Shown one piece after another: positions 17,982-27,847 of a DNA stretch of 64,000 nucleotides. Under the pieces are notes generated by a model, which saw nothing but the letters and a program-made list of their open reading frames with translations, made no database searches and was not told the origin of the DNA. Origin of the DNA: Candidatus Brocadia sinica JPN1. GTDB lineage: Bacteria; Planctomycetota; Brocadiia; Brocadiales; Brocadiaceae. The number at the start of each line of letters is the position of its first letter. The stretch's first letter is position 1. The position numbers and the translations under genes are program-made. Location: assembly GCF_000949635.1 (NCBI RefSeq), contig NZ_BAFN01000001.1, positions 2,356,001 through 2,420,000 on the forward strand. Reading direction: 5' to 3'.

Positions 17982-19616
17982 ATGAAAATATTAATAGCAG
18001 AAGACGAAAATATTGCACGGCACAGGTTAGAGAAGTTTTTGGAAGGCATGGACTATGAGGTTATATCGTGCAAGGATGGTCTTGATGCATGGAATGTCAT
18101 TCAGTCTGAAAATGCCCCAAACCTTCTAATCCTCGATTGGATGATGCCGGGTATGGATGGTGTAGAGATATGCCGCAAGGTTCGGGAGCAGGGTAGAGAA
18201 CCCTATACGTACATCCTGTTGCTTACTGTGAAAGACAAGCAGGAGAATATTATCCATGGAATGGAAGCGGGTGCGGACGACTATATCACCAAACCATTCA
18301 ATCAAAATGAACTCAGGGTGCGCCTGAAAGCTGGAAGGCGTATTGTCGAATTGAATAAAGAGCTTTTTGACACACGCAATGCCTTGCGTAAAAAGGCCAC
18401 CTATGATGAGCTGACCGGTTTATATAATCGTCACTCTATGGGAGAAATCCTTGAGAAGGAGTATACACGTGCATTAAGATATCAAACCGATTTATCCTGT
18501 CTGCTGGTTGATATCGATTATTTTAAAGTTATTAACGATACTTTTGGTCACATTTTCGGTGATTCAATATTACGCAAATTTTCTGCTTGTTTAAAACGAA
18601 AAGCAAGAAAACATGACTTTGTTTTTCGATATGGCGGGGAAGAGTTCATGGCACTTCTTCCCAATACAGGTATTGACGGGGCACGGAGTGTAGCTGAAAA
18701 AATTCGTTCTGCCTGCGAGTCAAAAACGTATAAGAATGAAAACAATGTAATAATTGCAACCGTGAGCATAGGCGTGGCATCCATGAAACATCATCAACCA
18801 TCTGAAAGTAAAGAACTTATAGCATTTGCTGACAAGGCTCTTTACCGCGCCAAGTCAGAAGGGAGAAATAGAGTCTGTGTTTACTTGAAAGATTCTTCAA
18901 TGAAATCTATAGAAGATAAGATTAGCGAAACCAAGGATTTCAGTTACCTGAAAGAAAATATTTCATCTATTTTGGAAAAAACAAAAAAGGCGTCTATCCA
19001 ATCTTTGTGTCTCATGGTTCAAAATTTAGGAGCCTCTCAATACCAGAAGCACAACCATCAGGTTATACAATACATTGGACTCATAGGGGAAAGGTTTAAT
19101 CTTCCGCCTTCTATTATAGAGTCTTTTAAAAATGCGGCGTTGCTTCATGACAACTTTAAAATCTTGCAGAAAAAGACGTTGAAAAAGAAAAGCAAAGGGC
19201 TGAAAACAAGGGATAAAATAGAGATTGAAAGCCATCCTGATATGATGGCAGAACTGACAGAACTGTTCAACTTTTTTGCCAATGAAAGATCGCTTCTTCA
19301 GCATCATCATGAAAATTTTGATGGCTCTGGTTATCCCGTGGGGCTTAAAGGTAATGAAATACCTCTGGGCGCCAGGATATTTGCCGTAGTCGATTCAATG
19401 GTTGCCATGTTATCTGAACGGCCTTTTAGGAAAGGCCTTCCACCTGAAAAGGTCATTGAAGAATTCGCTGATAATGCTGGAACGCAGTTTGATCCCAAAC
19501 TTGTTTTTATGTTATTTGATATCATTGAGAAGCAAGGACTACTCTCTGTGCCAGAAGCAGTTTTAATGAAGGTAAAGGAAAGAGCACAAGAAGCCATGGG
19601 AAAATGTTATTCTTAA
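17982..19616 (+). CDS. Response regulator with REC, GGDEF and HD-GYP-like domains
   Basis: A 544-aa cyclic di-GMP switch. The receiver domain (1-118) has phospho-Asp 52 in LILDWMMPGMDG and Lys in YITKPF. The GGDEF domain (135-300) reads RYGGEEF (218-222) with an intact inhibition site R209-D212. The C-terminal HD domain (360-525) keeps H389-D390, H418, the HHENFDGSGYP motif (442-452) and ARIFAVVD, but the usual HDIGK is HDNFK. It may therefore both make and break c-di-GMP, switched by the phosphorelay of the two upstream genes. Its likely readers are the PilZ domains of the two synthases. Confidence 0.9.
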   Translation: MKILIAEDENIARHRLEKFLEGMDYEVISCKDGLDAWNVIQSENAPNLLILDWMMPGMDGVEICRKVREQGREPYTYILLLTVKDKQENIIHGMEAGADDYITKPFNQNELRVRLKAGRRIVELNKELFDTRNALRKKATYDELTGLYNRHSMGEILEKEYTRALRYQTDLSCLLVDIDYFKVINDTFGHIFGDSILRKFSACLKRKARKHDFVFRYGGEEFMALLPNTGIDGARSVAEKIRSACESKTYKNENNVIIATVSIGVASMKHHQPSESKELIAFADKALYRAKSEGRNRVCVYLKDSSMKSIEDKISETKDFSYLKENISSILEKTKKASIQSLCLMVQNLGASQYQKHNHQVIQYIGLIGERFNLPPSIIESFKNAALLHDNFKILQKKTLKKKSKGLKTRDKIEIESHPDMMAELTELFNFFANERSLLQHHHENFDGSGYPVGLKGNEIPLGARIFAVVDSMVAMLSERPFRKGLPPEKVIEEFADNAGTQFDPKLVFMLFDIIEKQGLLSVPEAVLMKVKERAQEAMGKCYS

Positions 19617-19663
19617 ATCCATAACATTTAGACCCTCACGCATGAAAAAGAGAAGTAGTTAAT

Positions 19664-20557
19664 ATGAGTTTTGATAAGATTTCTGTACTTATTTCTAAGA
19701 TAAATTCTATTCCCACGTTGCCAACCATAGCGTGCCGGGTTATGGAAATTACTGCCGATCCGAACAGCTCGGCAAACGACCTTATGAAAGTTATTATTCC
19801 CGATATATCTCTTAGCACGAAGCTACTTAAAATGGCCAACTCCCCTTTTTTTGGCGCCACAAGGGGGGTTACCTCTCTGCAACACGCTATAACAGTTTTG
19901 GGTTTTAAAGAGGTGAGAAACCTGGTTATATCCGCAGTTGTATTTGAGAGTTTCATGAAAATTGAGAAAAATGAAAATTATGACATTGGAAAATTTTGGA
20001 AGCATTCATTTGTTTGCGGTCTTGCAGCAAAGATTATTGCGGCCGAGCTTAAAAAAACGAGTAATGAATTTTTTGTGGCCGGTCTCCTTCACGATATAGG
20101 AAAGCTGGTTATATACATTACTTTACCTAATGAGTTTTTTAAACTGGTTGACACTGCAAAGCATTTGAAATTGAAATTCACGGCCTTTGAGACAGAGAAA
20201 GGAATCATTGGAATGACTCATGACGAAGTTGGAATGAGGCTTTTGAAAAAGTGGATGTTTCCGGAAAGTTTACTGACAGCCATTGGGTTTCATCATCGTA
20301 TTCAGGAAACGGATACAAAATCTCTTTTACCAGTAGTTGTACATATTGCTGATATATTTGCCCATATATATGAAATGCAAACAGTGGTTGAAGAGGATGA
20401 CCCTCTTAAGACAGAAACACTTTTTCCTGATATTATCAAACTGGCTCAATTGTATGGAATAGAATGGGATGAGTCCGATCTGAACAGGCTTCAACTGGCG
20501 TTGGCAGAGGGTATTGAAAAAGAGGCGGTTACATTTAGACTGTTCTTTGGGAATTAA
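19664..20557 (+). CDS. HDOD domain protein
   Basis: A 297-aa protein formed almost entirely by an HDOD domain: LPTLPTIACRVMEI at the start, DISLSTKLLKMANSPFFG, SLQHAITVLGFKEVRNLV, then AGLLHDIGKLV. HDOD proteins are non-enzymatic or weakly enzymatic relatives of HD-GYP proteins and act as signalling scaffolds. It follows the REC-GGDEF-HD gene by 47 bases on the same strand and closes the signalling block before the exporter gene. Partner unknown. Confidence 0.9.
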   Translation: MSFDKISVLISKINSIPTLPTIACRVMEITADPNSSANDLMKVIIPDISLSTKLLKMANSPFFGATRGVTSLQHAITVLGFKEVRNLVISAVVFESFMKIEKNENYDIGKFWKHSFVCGLAAKIIAAELKKTSNEFFVAGLLHDIGKLVIYITLPNEFFKLVDTAKHLKLKFTAFETEKGIIGMTHDEVGMRLLKKWMFPESLLTAIGFHHRIQETDTKSLLPVVVHIADIFAHIYEMQTVVEEDDPLKTETLFPDIIKLAQLYGIEWDESDLNRLQLALAEGIEKEAVTFRLFFGN

Positions 20558-20647
20558 TGTAGTTGTCAAGAAATGATAAAAGAAAGTTGCCATTGCGAAG
20601 TTTCTTGGAATAACTCAGGTCATGCTCTGCCTGAAATAATCTCAAAC

Positions 20648-20721
20648 AACCCCCTGAATCCCCCTTTATTAACCAGGGGGACTAGAGAAAATCCCTCTTA
20701 GAAAAGGGGGCAAGGGGGTTG
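20648..20721. repeat. C-rich/G-rich inverted repeat in intergenic gap
   Basis: The left part carries two C-runs (AACCCCCTGAATCCCCC) and the right part two G-runs (AGGGGGCAAGGGGG), forming a long imperfect inverted repeat with a further CCAGGGGGAC in the middle. Such elements are widespread as short non-coding repeats in several phyla. It separates the HDOD gene from the TPR exporter gene. Confidence 0.55.
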
Positions 20722-20833
20722 TAACCGCGCGCAATGACAATTGTAATGTCAACTTATTTAAGACGTTTACTATAGTACCTTCAATAGATTGCATCCTTGC
20801 CTTCTATACTGTGAAGAGCCAAAAAGTAGGAAA

Positions 20834-23800
20834 ATGAAAAGAACGTTGATAGCAGTTATCCTGGGAATTTCTATTTTTTTGGGTCTCATGGTATCCCTTC
20901 ATGCACAAGAAAAGAAAGAGGATGAATCGTTCATTCTTTTAATGGCCGCTAGAAATGCTGCCAAGGGTGGTTTGACCCATAAAGCCATCCAAAGGTACAA
21001 GAGGTATCTTAAAGAAAAACCAGAAGAGAGGGCTGTTGAACTGGAATTTGCTGATTATTTACAAGATATCGGACATTATGAAGAGGCAGGGACACATTAT
21101 GAAAACTTGGTACAAAAGATGGGAACTGTGCCCGATGGGAAGGATAATTTTACAAAAAAACTTTTCCTGAATGCAGCAAGGAATGCAATCCGAAACAAAA
21201 ATGAAGACCTCGCAATCAGGTATTACCAACACGTACTGCTGCTTGACAAGGATGATGTAAGGGTTGCAGGGGAACTGGCAGATGTTTTTGCCAATTTGGG
21301 AAGGATTGAAGAGGCGCTGGCGCTGTGCGAAAAGGTTTTATTAAATGACCCGCAAAACCTTGAAATAGCAACTTTAAAAGTCAACCTTCTCATACATTCA
21401 GGAAAATATACCGAGGCAAAAGAAACCCTGAAAAAAATCCCTCATGAAAAAAAGGATACTCTGAAGTTATTGCAGCTGGAAGCAAATGTTGATGCATGGT
21501 CAGGAAATTATGCGAGTGCAATCGAAGAATATCAACATCTGGTGAGCAGATTTCCGGAAAATCGTGACATTTGGACACAATACCTTAGGATCTTATCGTG
21601 GGCCAAGAAGTGGTCTCTTGTCCTGGATGCTCTGAAAACAGCGGGGGACAAGGTTGAGTTTACCGATGAGATTCGTGCCATCGTAACCGATGCATACCTT
21701 TCGTCAGGTGACGAAGAAAAGGCAATCGGGATATGGAATACCATGAACAAAGAATCCGATGCCTGGCGCACAGCTTCTTTGCGGGTTATCGATAATTTTC
21801 TTTCCCGTAGAAAATTGGTGGAGGCATCCAGTATCCTTGAAGAAATCTTGCCAGTCAGTAAATCCGCTCCTGAAGTTCACCTCCTGGCAAAATTGGCAAT
21901 TGTTTATACTTATCGGGAAATGCCAGGCAAGGGATTTGAAATCCTGAATCAATTTCCCGTCTCTCCCCAATCAAAATCCGTTATTGACATTACAAAAGCC
22001 GAAATATTGGCTCTTACCGAACGGTATGAGGATGCATTGTCAATACTCTATACACTGGAAGGAACTAAGGAAGTTGGCTTACGTCCACGAATTATAGAGT
22101 TGGAATGCTACTACGCTTTAGAGAAAGACGAAATGCTTCTTGAAAAATCATTGCCGGTATTGCAAAAACTGTCTCACGAAGAACAGCTTGATAAGTCTAA
22201 GATTTTAACGCTCCGTATTCTTTCTCAAATACGCATGGGACTCTATAAAGAAGCCGAAAAAGAGATTGAATTATTATCAAAGGTAGACGAAAAGGATTTT
22301 GGACCGGCAATTTTGACGGTTTTGTTACATGAAGCGAAAAGGGAGCTAGAAGAATATGAGAAGTCAATTCATGCCTTAGGCAGGTTGTTATCGGGGTATT
22401 CAGCGGAAACAGAAATGGTCAGACCTCAACTCCTTGATGACGCGCCACGTTCCGCCTGGAAGGCTGCTGATGAGGTCGCCATGCATCACAATCGAGAGGT
22501 AACAGCCCAATATGCAAGAGCGGAATTTAAAGCCGGTAATTTTCAGCAATCGTTAATTCTTTTCAAAGAACTGTATGAAAAAAATAATGCCCTGGAATAT
22601 AAACTTGGGATGGTGGAATGTTACCTGAATCTGAATGAGGAGGTAGAAGCGAACAAGGTATTTGATGAGATTCAAATACCCAGTTTGCCCGAGAAAGAAA
22701 TAGCACATTACTTTGAGGCATTGGTAAAATTAAAGGGAAACAAACAGATTCTTTATGCTGGGTTGTCTCAATTTTCAAAGGATATTTCACAAAAGACTGA
22801 TATTAAGGCGATTATGGTAATTGCAAATATTCAATCCGGGGATGACGATGTCGCGCATGGGATGATAAAAAAATATCTTTCCGATCAGCCAGAAAATATT
22901 CTTGTCTTCCAAACAGTCATGGAACGGGTTGGATACTTCGACAGGGGCAGACAAAGCAAGAACTATGTATTTGCAAAAGACTGGTTACGTCATGCGGTTG
23001 AACAATTTCCCCGTGATATAGGGCTTCGGTATCAATATGCTAAACTCCTGGCTACCCACAATGATTATGATTTAGCAAGCGAACAATTCTCTGTGCTTCA
23101 AAAGGACGATTCAGAGGATGTGAGACTCATCCGATGGCTGGCGCAAGTAAATAGCTGGAGATATGAATATGAGGAATCGTTAAAATGGTATAGTTCCTAT
23201 TTGAAAGAACGGCCTGCTGATTTTAAACGACGTCGCGAAGTTGCCAGGGTATATGGTTGGGCTTTGCGTTTGCGAGAGGCTAATGAAGCTTACAAAAATC
23301 TTTGTCTGGATTACCCGGAAGATCCTGAAATATATTGGGAATGGGAGGCAAAGAGGAATAATTGGTTGGGGCGGAAAAGGACTGCAATATCTTTTTACAA
23401 TAATCTGGTCGAACGCCATCCTGAAGATGCTGAAATGCTCTTTGATTTGGGTCAAATGTACTCCCTGCTCAATGTTAGTTCAAAGGCGGAAAATGCTTAC
23501 AAAAAATTACTTGTTTATGCACCGGAACATAATCGTGCCTTATTCGCTGAAGAATCAGAACAATGGAGGCGCAGGCAATCAGTAGGGTTGAAACAGTCGT
23601 ATATCCACCAGAAAGGCAGCGGTGATGATTTTGGAAATTTTGAGATCACCATGTTCAGAACAGATGTTGAATATTCGCCGGCAAGGCTTTCTGAGGCAAT
23701 GGATCTTTCGGTGGGTGTAGGGACCACAGTTTTTAAATTTACGAAGTACGGGGGTTCAACAGCCGAACATCTTGCCGTAAATCTGAATAAGTATTTTGAA

Positions 23801-24454
23801 AATGGTATTGCGGCGTATCTGGATGGAGAATTGTCTACCTATTCTGAAAACCACCATGAAACGGCACAGTTTGATACGGGTGTTTGGTATAGAATTTTCG
23901 ATATTTTTGATGTTACGTTATCAGGAGGCAGAGAGGATATTTTGCAAAATTTTAATACCCTGGCGAACAGCAGGTCGCGTTATTTTACGGGAGTACACCT
24001 TGCATGTGATATTTCTCACCGCGCGGATATTTTCAGTCAGGTCAGAAAGCATTGGTATGATGACGGTAACAACGGCACGGAAGATTACACCGCTATAGGT
24101 TATAAACTGTCTTTATATCCCAGAATTCTGAAAATTATCATAGATACCTATGGTTACGATGTCCATTCCCGAAAAACCGGATATTGGTCGCCGGACAATT
24201 ACCGGAAATATATGGCTGGCCTTTCCTGGAGGCACCATCTCGGAAAGGAGCATTATAACGGGGCGCAAAAGCTTTACTATGAAATTGCTATAAAACAGGG
24301 TATGGACAATGATAGTGTTGATTTTACCGAGCCAAAGTTTGAGTTTGGATGGGACAATCAGCGCCGCTGGAATGTAGGCCTCGAACTGAAGCCCATGCGA
24401 TCGGCTGTCTATGATGAAGAGGTCGCGAATATCTATCTCAATGTTCGCTTTTAA
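20834..24454 (+). CDS. TPR-rich outer-membrane exporter (BcsC/PgaA type)
   Basis: A 1206-aa exported protein. The ATG at 20834 (after AGTAGGA) gives a clean signal peptide, MKRTLIAVILGISIFLGLMV then SLHAQ. Residues of about 30-900 are tandem TPR-like helices (repeated EEALALCEKVL, YEEAGTHYENL, LFDLGQMYSLLNV). The last 300 residues are beta-rich with alternating aromatic strands and end in YLNVRF, a terminal Phe as expected for an outer-membrane barrel. This is the architecture of BcsC, PgaA and related polysaccharide exporters, in which TPRs span the periplasm. It lies between the signalling block and the GH8 gene. Substrate inferred from the locus. Confidence 0.85.
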   Translation: MKRTLIAVILGISIFLGLMVSLHAQEKKEDESFILLMAARNAAKGGLTHKAIQRYKRYLKEKPEERAVELEFADYLQDIGHYEEAGTHYENLVQKMGTVPDGKDNFTKKLFLNAARNAIRNKNEDLAIRYYQHVLLLDKDDVRVAGELADVFANLGRIEEALALCEKVLLNDPQNLEIATLKVNLLIHSGKYTEAKETLKKIPHEKKDTLKLLQLEANVDAWSGNYASAIEEYQHLVSRFPENRDIWTQYLRILSWAKKWSLVLDALKTAGDKVEFTDEIRAIVTDAYLSSGDEEKAIGIWNTMNKESDAWRTASLRVIDNFLSRRKLVEASSILEEILPVSKSAPEVHLLAKLAIVYTYREMPGKGFEILNQFPVSPQSKSVIDITKAEILALTERYEDALSILYTLEGTKEVGLRPRIIELECYYALEKDEMLLEKSLPVLQKLSHEEQLDKSKILTLRILSQIRMGLYKEAEKEIELLSKVDEKDFGPAILTVLLHEAKRELEEYEKSIHALGRLLSGYSAETEMVRPQLLDDAPRSAWKAADEVAMHHNREVTAQYARAEFKAGNFQQSLILFKELYEKNNALEYKLGMVECYLNLNEEVEANKVFDEIQIPSLPEKEIAHYFEALVKLKGNKQILYAGLSQFSKDISQKTDIKAIMVIANIQSGDDDVAHGMIKKYLSDQPENILVFQTVMERVGYFDRGRQSKNYVFAKDWLRHAVEQFPRDIGLRYQYAKLLATHNDYDLASEQFSVLQKDDSEDVRLIRWLAQVNSWRYEYEESLKWYSSYLKERPADFKRRREVARVYGWALRLREANEAYKNLCLDYPEDPEIYWEWEAKRNNWLGRKRTAISFYNNLVERHPEDAEMLFDLGQMYSLLNVSSKAENAYKKLLVYAPEHNRALFAEESEQWRRRQSVGLKQSYIHQKGSGDDFGNFEITMFRTDVEYSPARLSEAMDLSVGVGTTVFKFTKYGGSTAEHLAVNLNKYFENGIAAYLDGELSTYSENHHETAQFDTGVWYRIFDIFDVTLSGGREDILQNFNTLANSRSRYFTGVHLACDISHRADIFSQVRKHWYDDGNNGTEDYTAIGYKLSLYPRILKIIIDTYGYDVHSRKTGYWSPDNYRKYMAGLSWRHHLGKEHYNGAQKLYYEIAIKQGMDNDSVDFTEPKFEFGWDNQRRWNVGLELKPMRSAVYDEEVANIYLNVRF

Positions 24455-24474
24455 AAGCGAAATGGGAAAAAAAT

Positions 24475-25584
24475 ATGAATTATAAGAATATATTTTTTGT
24501 AATAACCATCCTTTGCTTACCCTTTATTGGTTGTACTGCCATGAAAAGACCCCCTGAAACACAATTACAAACCTGGTGGAGATCATACAAAAAAAACTTT
24601 ATCCTTCCTGACGGACGTGTACAGCGACCGGAACACGATTTTGATACGGTAAGTGAAGGGCAGGCCTATGCCATGCTTTTTTCCGTCTTCATGAAGGACA
24701 AAAATACGTTTGATTTGATCTTTGATTGGACGGAAAAACACCTGAGCAGAAGCCGTAAACACGGTGACAGCCTCCTTGCCTGGTATTGGAAGGATGGTGG
24801 CGTAAATGATTGGATGGCGGCTTCGGATGCCGATTGTGATTATGCATTTGCCCTATTGCTGGCTTCAAACCGATGGAGGGAAAATGCCTATCGAGAGAAG
24901 GCCGTACAGGTGATTAATGACATTTTGAAGCTTGAGACGGCACGTGGGGCCGATAATCGTATTTTTTTGTTACCCGGTTTATGGGGTACTGAAAAAGATG
25001 GATACCTAGTACAAAACCCATCTTATTACAGTCCGGTGGCATTTCGCTTGTTTTCCGAAATAACTCAAGACCGCCGATGGCTGGATTTAACTGAGACTGG
25101 TTATTGGATTTTACATCAATCCGGCATTCATCTGGGTAGTGTAAGTGGGTGTGGTTTGGTTCCAGACTGGTGCGTTGTAGATCTTCATGGAAATATTTTA
25201 ACGATGGAAGGTAAATCAAATGACTACGGATGGGAAGCGGTTAGAATTCCAATGCGAGTAGGACTTGATCTCCTCTGGCACAAGTCTGAAGAAGGGTATA
25301 AGGTTTCAGAAAAAATGTTTCATGTCTTACAGAAATACAACTCAGATTCAGGAGAGATAAAGGCTGTATATCGATATACGGGAGAGTCAGCGGTTGAATA
25401 CGGCGGTTTACCATCAAGCGCAATGGCTTATTTTACGGCACTGGTATTAAATACTAAAGCGGATAAATTTGAAGTCTCATTCAGGAATAAACTGAGCGAG
25501 AAATCTTTGATTCTAAACTATTACGGACAAAGTCTGGCATTTTTCCCCCTGGCATTCGAAGATGGAATTTTACAAAAACCGTGA
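24475..25584 (+). CDS. Glycoside hydrolase family 8 lipoprotein (BcsZ-like endoglucanase)
   Basis: A 369-aa lipoprotein; the signal peptide ends in FIGC with the acylated Cys at 20. GH8 hallmarks are TVSEGQAYAML (proton-donor Glu 61), the Trp-rich LLAWYWKDGG region and the ASDADCDYAFALLLA motif (Asp 118/120), equivalent to the DGDLDIAYAL motif. BcsZ-type enzymes trim beta-1,4-glucan during export in cellulose operons. It starts 20 bases after the exporter gene, so both are probably co-expressed. Its presence is the best argument that the polymer has beta-1,4-glucosidic links. Confidence 0.88.
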   Translation: MNYKNIFFVITILCLPFIGCTAMKRPPETQLQTWWRSYKKNFILPDGRVQRPEHDFDTVSEGQAYAMLFSVFMKDKNTFDLIFDWTEKHLSRSRKHGDSLLAWYWKDGGVNDWMAASDADCDYAFALLLASNRWRENAYREKAVQVINDILKLETARGADNRIFLLPGLWGTEKDGYLVQNPSYYSPVAFRLFSEITQDRRWLDLTETGYWILHQSGIHLGSVSGCGLVPDWCVVDLHGNILTMEGKSNDYGWEAVRIPMRVGLDLLWHKSEEGYKVSEKMFHVLQKYNSDSGEIKAVYRYTGESAVEYGGLPSSAMAYFTALVLNTKADKFEVSFRNKLSEKSLILNYYGQSLAFFPLAFEDGILQKP

Positions 25585-25639
25585 TTCTCGGGAGTCGGCA
25601 TTTTTGACAGTGAAAATTTACAACGTAAATATCTGACCT

Positions 25640-27148
25640 CTATTTTAACGTTACAAAGCCTTTATTCTTTACATAAACACTTACCGTCATGTCTTTCTCC
25701 AGGAACTCGTCCATGAGGGCCATGAACTCCGGAACAGAATTTACCTCTTTTGTGCCGACTTTTGTGATCAAATCACCGGGACTTATACCAGCACGCTCGG
25801 CCGGGCTACCTACTTCGACATCGACAACCAAAACGCCGCTCTCACCTTCAAAACCCAGTGATTTTGCAATCGCAGGATTTAAATCATTGACCACCAATCC
25901 TAAAGAAAATTTGGTAGGTTCATCTACTTTCCGAATAGCAAGGTAAGTTTTCCCTGCAAGGTCTTCCGGCTGTCGCTCCACTGTAACCTCTAATGCACTT
26001 TCTACCCCGTTTCGTACGATCTTTACAATAATCTTTTCATCCACTTTTGCTCGACGAATGGCCTGCTGCAGATCCGTTGTGCCACCGATTTTCTTCCCGC
26101 CTATCTCAGAAATAACGTCGCCGGGGGAGATGCCTGCCTTTGATGCAGGGGTATCACTCCATACTTCTAAAACAAATGCCCCTTTTTCTGATAATAAGCC
26201 AAAATGATGGATAATTTCTTTTTTATCTTCTAAGCCAAGCGTCATAGCCAACTCATCGTTAATATCATGGGTTCCTACCCCTAAATATCCTCTCACAACA
26301 CTCCCGGTAGCTACGATATTTTCAACAGTTTCTTTTGCAATACTGGCAGAAATTGCGAATCCTACGCCCTGGAATCCGCCTGACCTGGTAGCAATGGCGG
26401 TATTTACCCCAATTAATTCTCCCCTGAGATTGACGAGCGGCCCACCGCTATTACCCGGGTTAATGGCTGCATCGGTTTGGAAAAAATCTTCGTAAATAAA
26501 AGGCAGTTCGAACGGGATGACGTGAGTTCTCCCTTTGGCACTGATGATACCCGCAGAAACTGTTTGCTGATATCCGAAGGGGCTACCAATGGCAATAACC
26601 CAGTCGCCTACTTGCACATCTTCAGAATTACCAAATTCGAGAGGCAGGAAATCCTCTCCTTCTATTTTAATAACCGCAATGTCTGTGTTCGGATCGACTC
26701 CAACAATCTTGGCATTCTTATATTGTTCTCCATCGTGTGTAACCACAGTGATTTCATCTTCAGAAAAACCGCTGATAACATGATTGTTCGTTAAAATGTA
26801 ACCACGTTCATCGATAATAATTCCCGAACCCAGCCCTTTTTTGGGTAGATTTTCCACGTGCGGGTCATGTTTCGGTGAAAAATTTTGGTAGGGTGGTAAT
26901 GTCTCTGTTTCTTTGCCATTCTTCGAATGGTCCTTTTTCTCTGTACTGAGACTGACAACCGATGGGCTGACGAGTTGTGCAACTTTTCTGAACGTTTGTA
27001 TAAGCGGATTGGTGACCTTCTCAAGTTCCAGGAGATCTTTCTTTAATCTGTCAGTTTCAGTCTTCTGACCGGCAAAGATAGAAACACTATAAAAGAAAAA
27101 GAAACAGCTTGCCATCCACCAGAAAATGAATATTTTTATACTTTTCAT
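25640..27148 (-). CDS. HtrA/Deg family periplasmic serine protease
   Basis: A 502-aa exported protease/chaperone of the DegP/DegQ class. The N-terminal hydrophobic segment is a signal peptide or anchor (about 5-25). The trypsin-like domain shows the triad His (LTNNHVIS), Asp (NTDIAVIKI) and Ser (NPGNSGGPLVN). Two PDZ domains follow (about 280-380 and 400-495; SPGDVISEIGG and SPGDLITKVGT). Its start overlaps the stop of the small membrane-protein gene upstream by 4 bases (ATGA), so they are translationally coupled. Confidence 0.95.
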   Translation of the reverse strand: MKSIKIFIFWWMASCFFFFYSVSIFAGQKTETDRLKKDLLELEKVTNPLIQTFRKVAQLVSPSVVSLSTEKKDHSKNGKETETLPPYQNFSPKHDPHVENLPKKGLGSGIIIDERGYILTNNHVISGFSEDEITVVTHDGEQYKNAKIVGVDPNTDIAVIKIEGEDFLPLEFGNSEDVQVGDWVIAIGSPFGYQQTVSAGIISAKGRTHVIPFELPFIYEDFFQTDAAINPGNSGGPLVNLRGELIGVNTAIATRSGGFQGVGFAISASIAKETVENIVATGSVVRGYLGVGTHDINDELAMTLGLEDKKEIIHHFGLLSEKGAFVLEVWSDTPASKAGISPGDVISEIGGKKIGGTTDLQQAIRRAKVDEKIIVKIVRNGVESALEVTVERQPEDLAGKTYLAIRKVDEPTKFSLGLVVNDLNPAIAKSLGFEGESGVLVVDVEVGSPAERAGISPGDLITKVGTKEVNSVPEFMALMDEFLEKDMTVSVYVKNKGFVTLK

Positions 27149-27363
27149 GGTTTGTTTGTTGGAACTTTTAATTTATAAACTAAATATCCGCTTCCTGCAA
27201 AAATACATAAATCCATAAAGAAAGTTAAAATAACTACCTTTTTTGCGAGTGCAGGATTTTTTGTTCTATGTACTCTTGCAACAGCGTAAAAAGTCACATA
27301 TACAATTAAAATATATGCCAGGAATAAGCCTATAATCAAGGGTATTTTCTTTGATGGTTTCAT
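27145..27363 (-). CDS. Small protein with two membrane segments
   Basis: About 72 aa from the ATG (MKPSKKIPLI); a TTG five codons upstream is less likely. Two hydrophobic helices (about residues 6-26 and 43-62 of the 72) are joined by a basic loop (RVHRTKNPALAKK), so the protein sits in the inner membrane with positive residues in the loop. Its end overlaps the HtrA start by 4 bases and it follows the lipoprotein gene by about 30 bases. This suggests a role with the protease in envelope quality control, but no family is recognised. Confidence 0.7.
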   Translation of the reverse strand: MKPSKKIPLIIGLFLAYILIVYVTFYAVARVHRTKNPALAKKVVILTFFMDLCIFAGSGYLVYKLKVPTNKP

Positions 27364-27394
27364 TGATGAGCACAACAAATGTAAGCGTCTCTTT

Positions 27395-27847
27395 TTATGG
27401 AAGCAGTGGAGGCGTGGTCTTCTCTTTTCCCTCCCCTTTCATGTCTAACTTCATTGTTTCCAATCGATTAGACAACTCAATTTCGGCCTTTTCAATGTCG
27501 TCTATCCGTTTGTTAATTTTTTCTCCTGTAGTTTTGTGATTAGTTTCCAGACTTTCAATGCGACCATCTAAATTTTTGATCACTATTCCTACATCTTCTG
27601 TCTTTTGCTGGATATTCTTACTGTAGGTCTTCAGATCATCCATTTCGTTATGGAGTCCATTCCCATCAAGTACGAGTAATGAAATAGACCTGGACAGATC
27701 GTCTATCTTTTTTCCCAATGTCTGAGTTGTTTGGGAAAGCTTAACTATTCTGCGGTCAATATCCCTACACTTCTCCTGAGAAATGGTACTGCACCCGACT
27801 AAGAATATCAGTAACAGCCAAGCATAATTTAGTAAGTATCTTCTCAT
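27395..27847 (-). CDS. Coiled-coil lipoprotein
   Basis: A 150-aa lipoprotein with lipobox LVGC (Cys 19) after a hydrophobic signal. The rest is almost wholly a heptad-type coiled coil rich in Asp, Lys and Leu, ending in a short Pro-rich tail. It resembles small periplasmic scaffold or spacer lipoproteins but has no recognised domain. It is the first gene of a leftward group with the small membrane protein and HtrA. Confidence 0.72.
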   Translation of the reverse strand: MRRYLLNYAWLLLIFLVGCSTISQEKCRDIDRRIVKLSQTTQTLGKKIDDLSRSISLLVLDGNGLHNEMDDLKTYSKNIQQKTEDVGIVIKNLDGRIESLETNHKTTGEKINKRIDDIEKAEIELSNRLETMKLDMKGEGKEKTTPPLLP

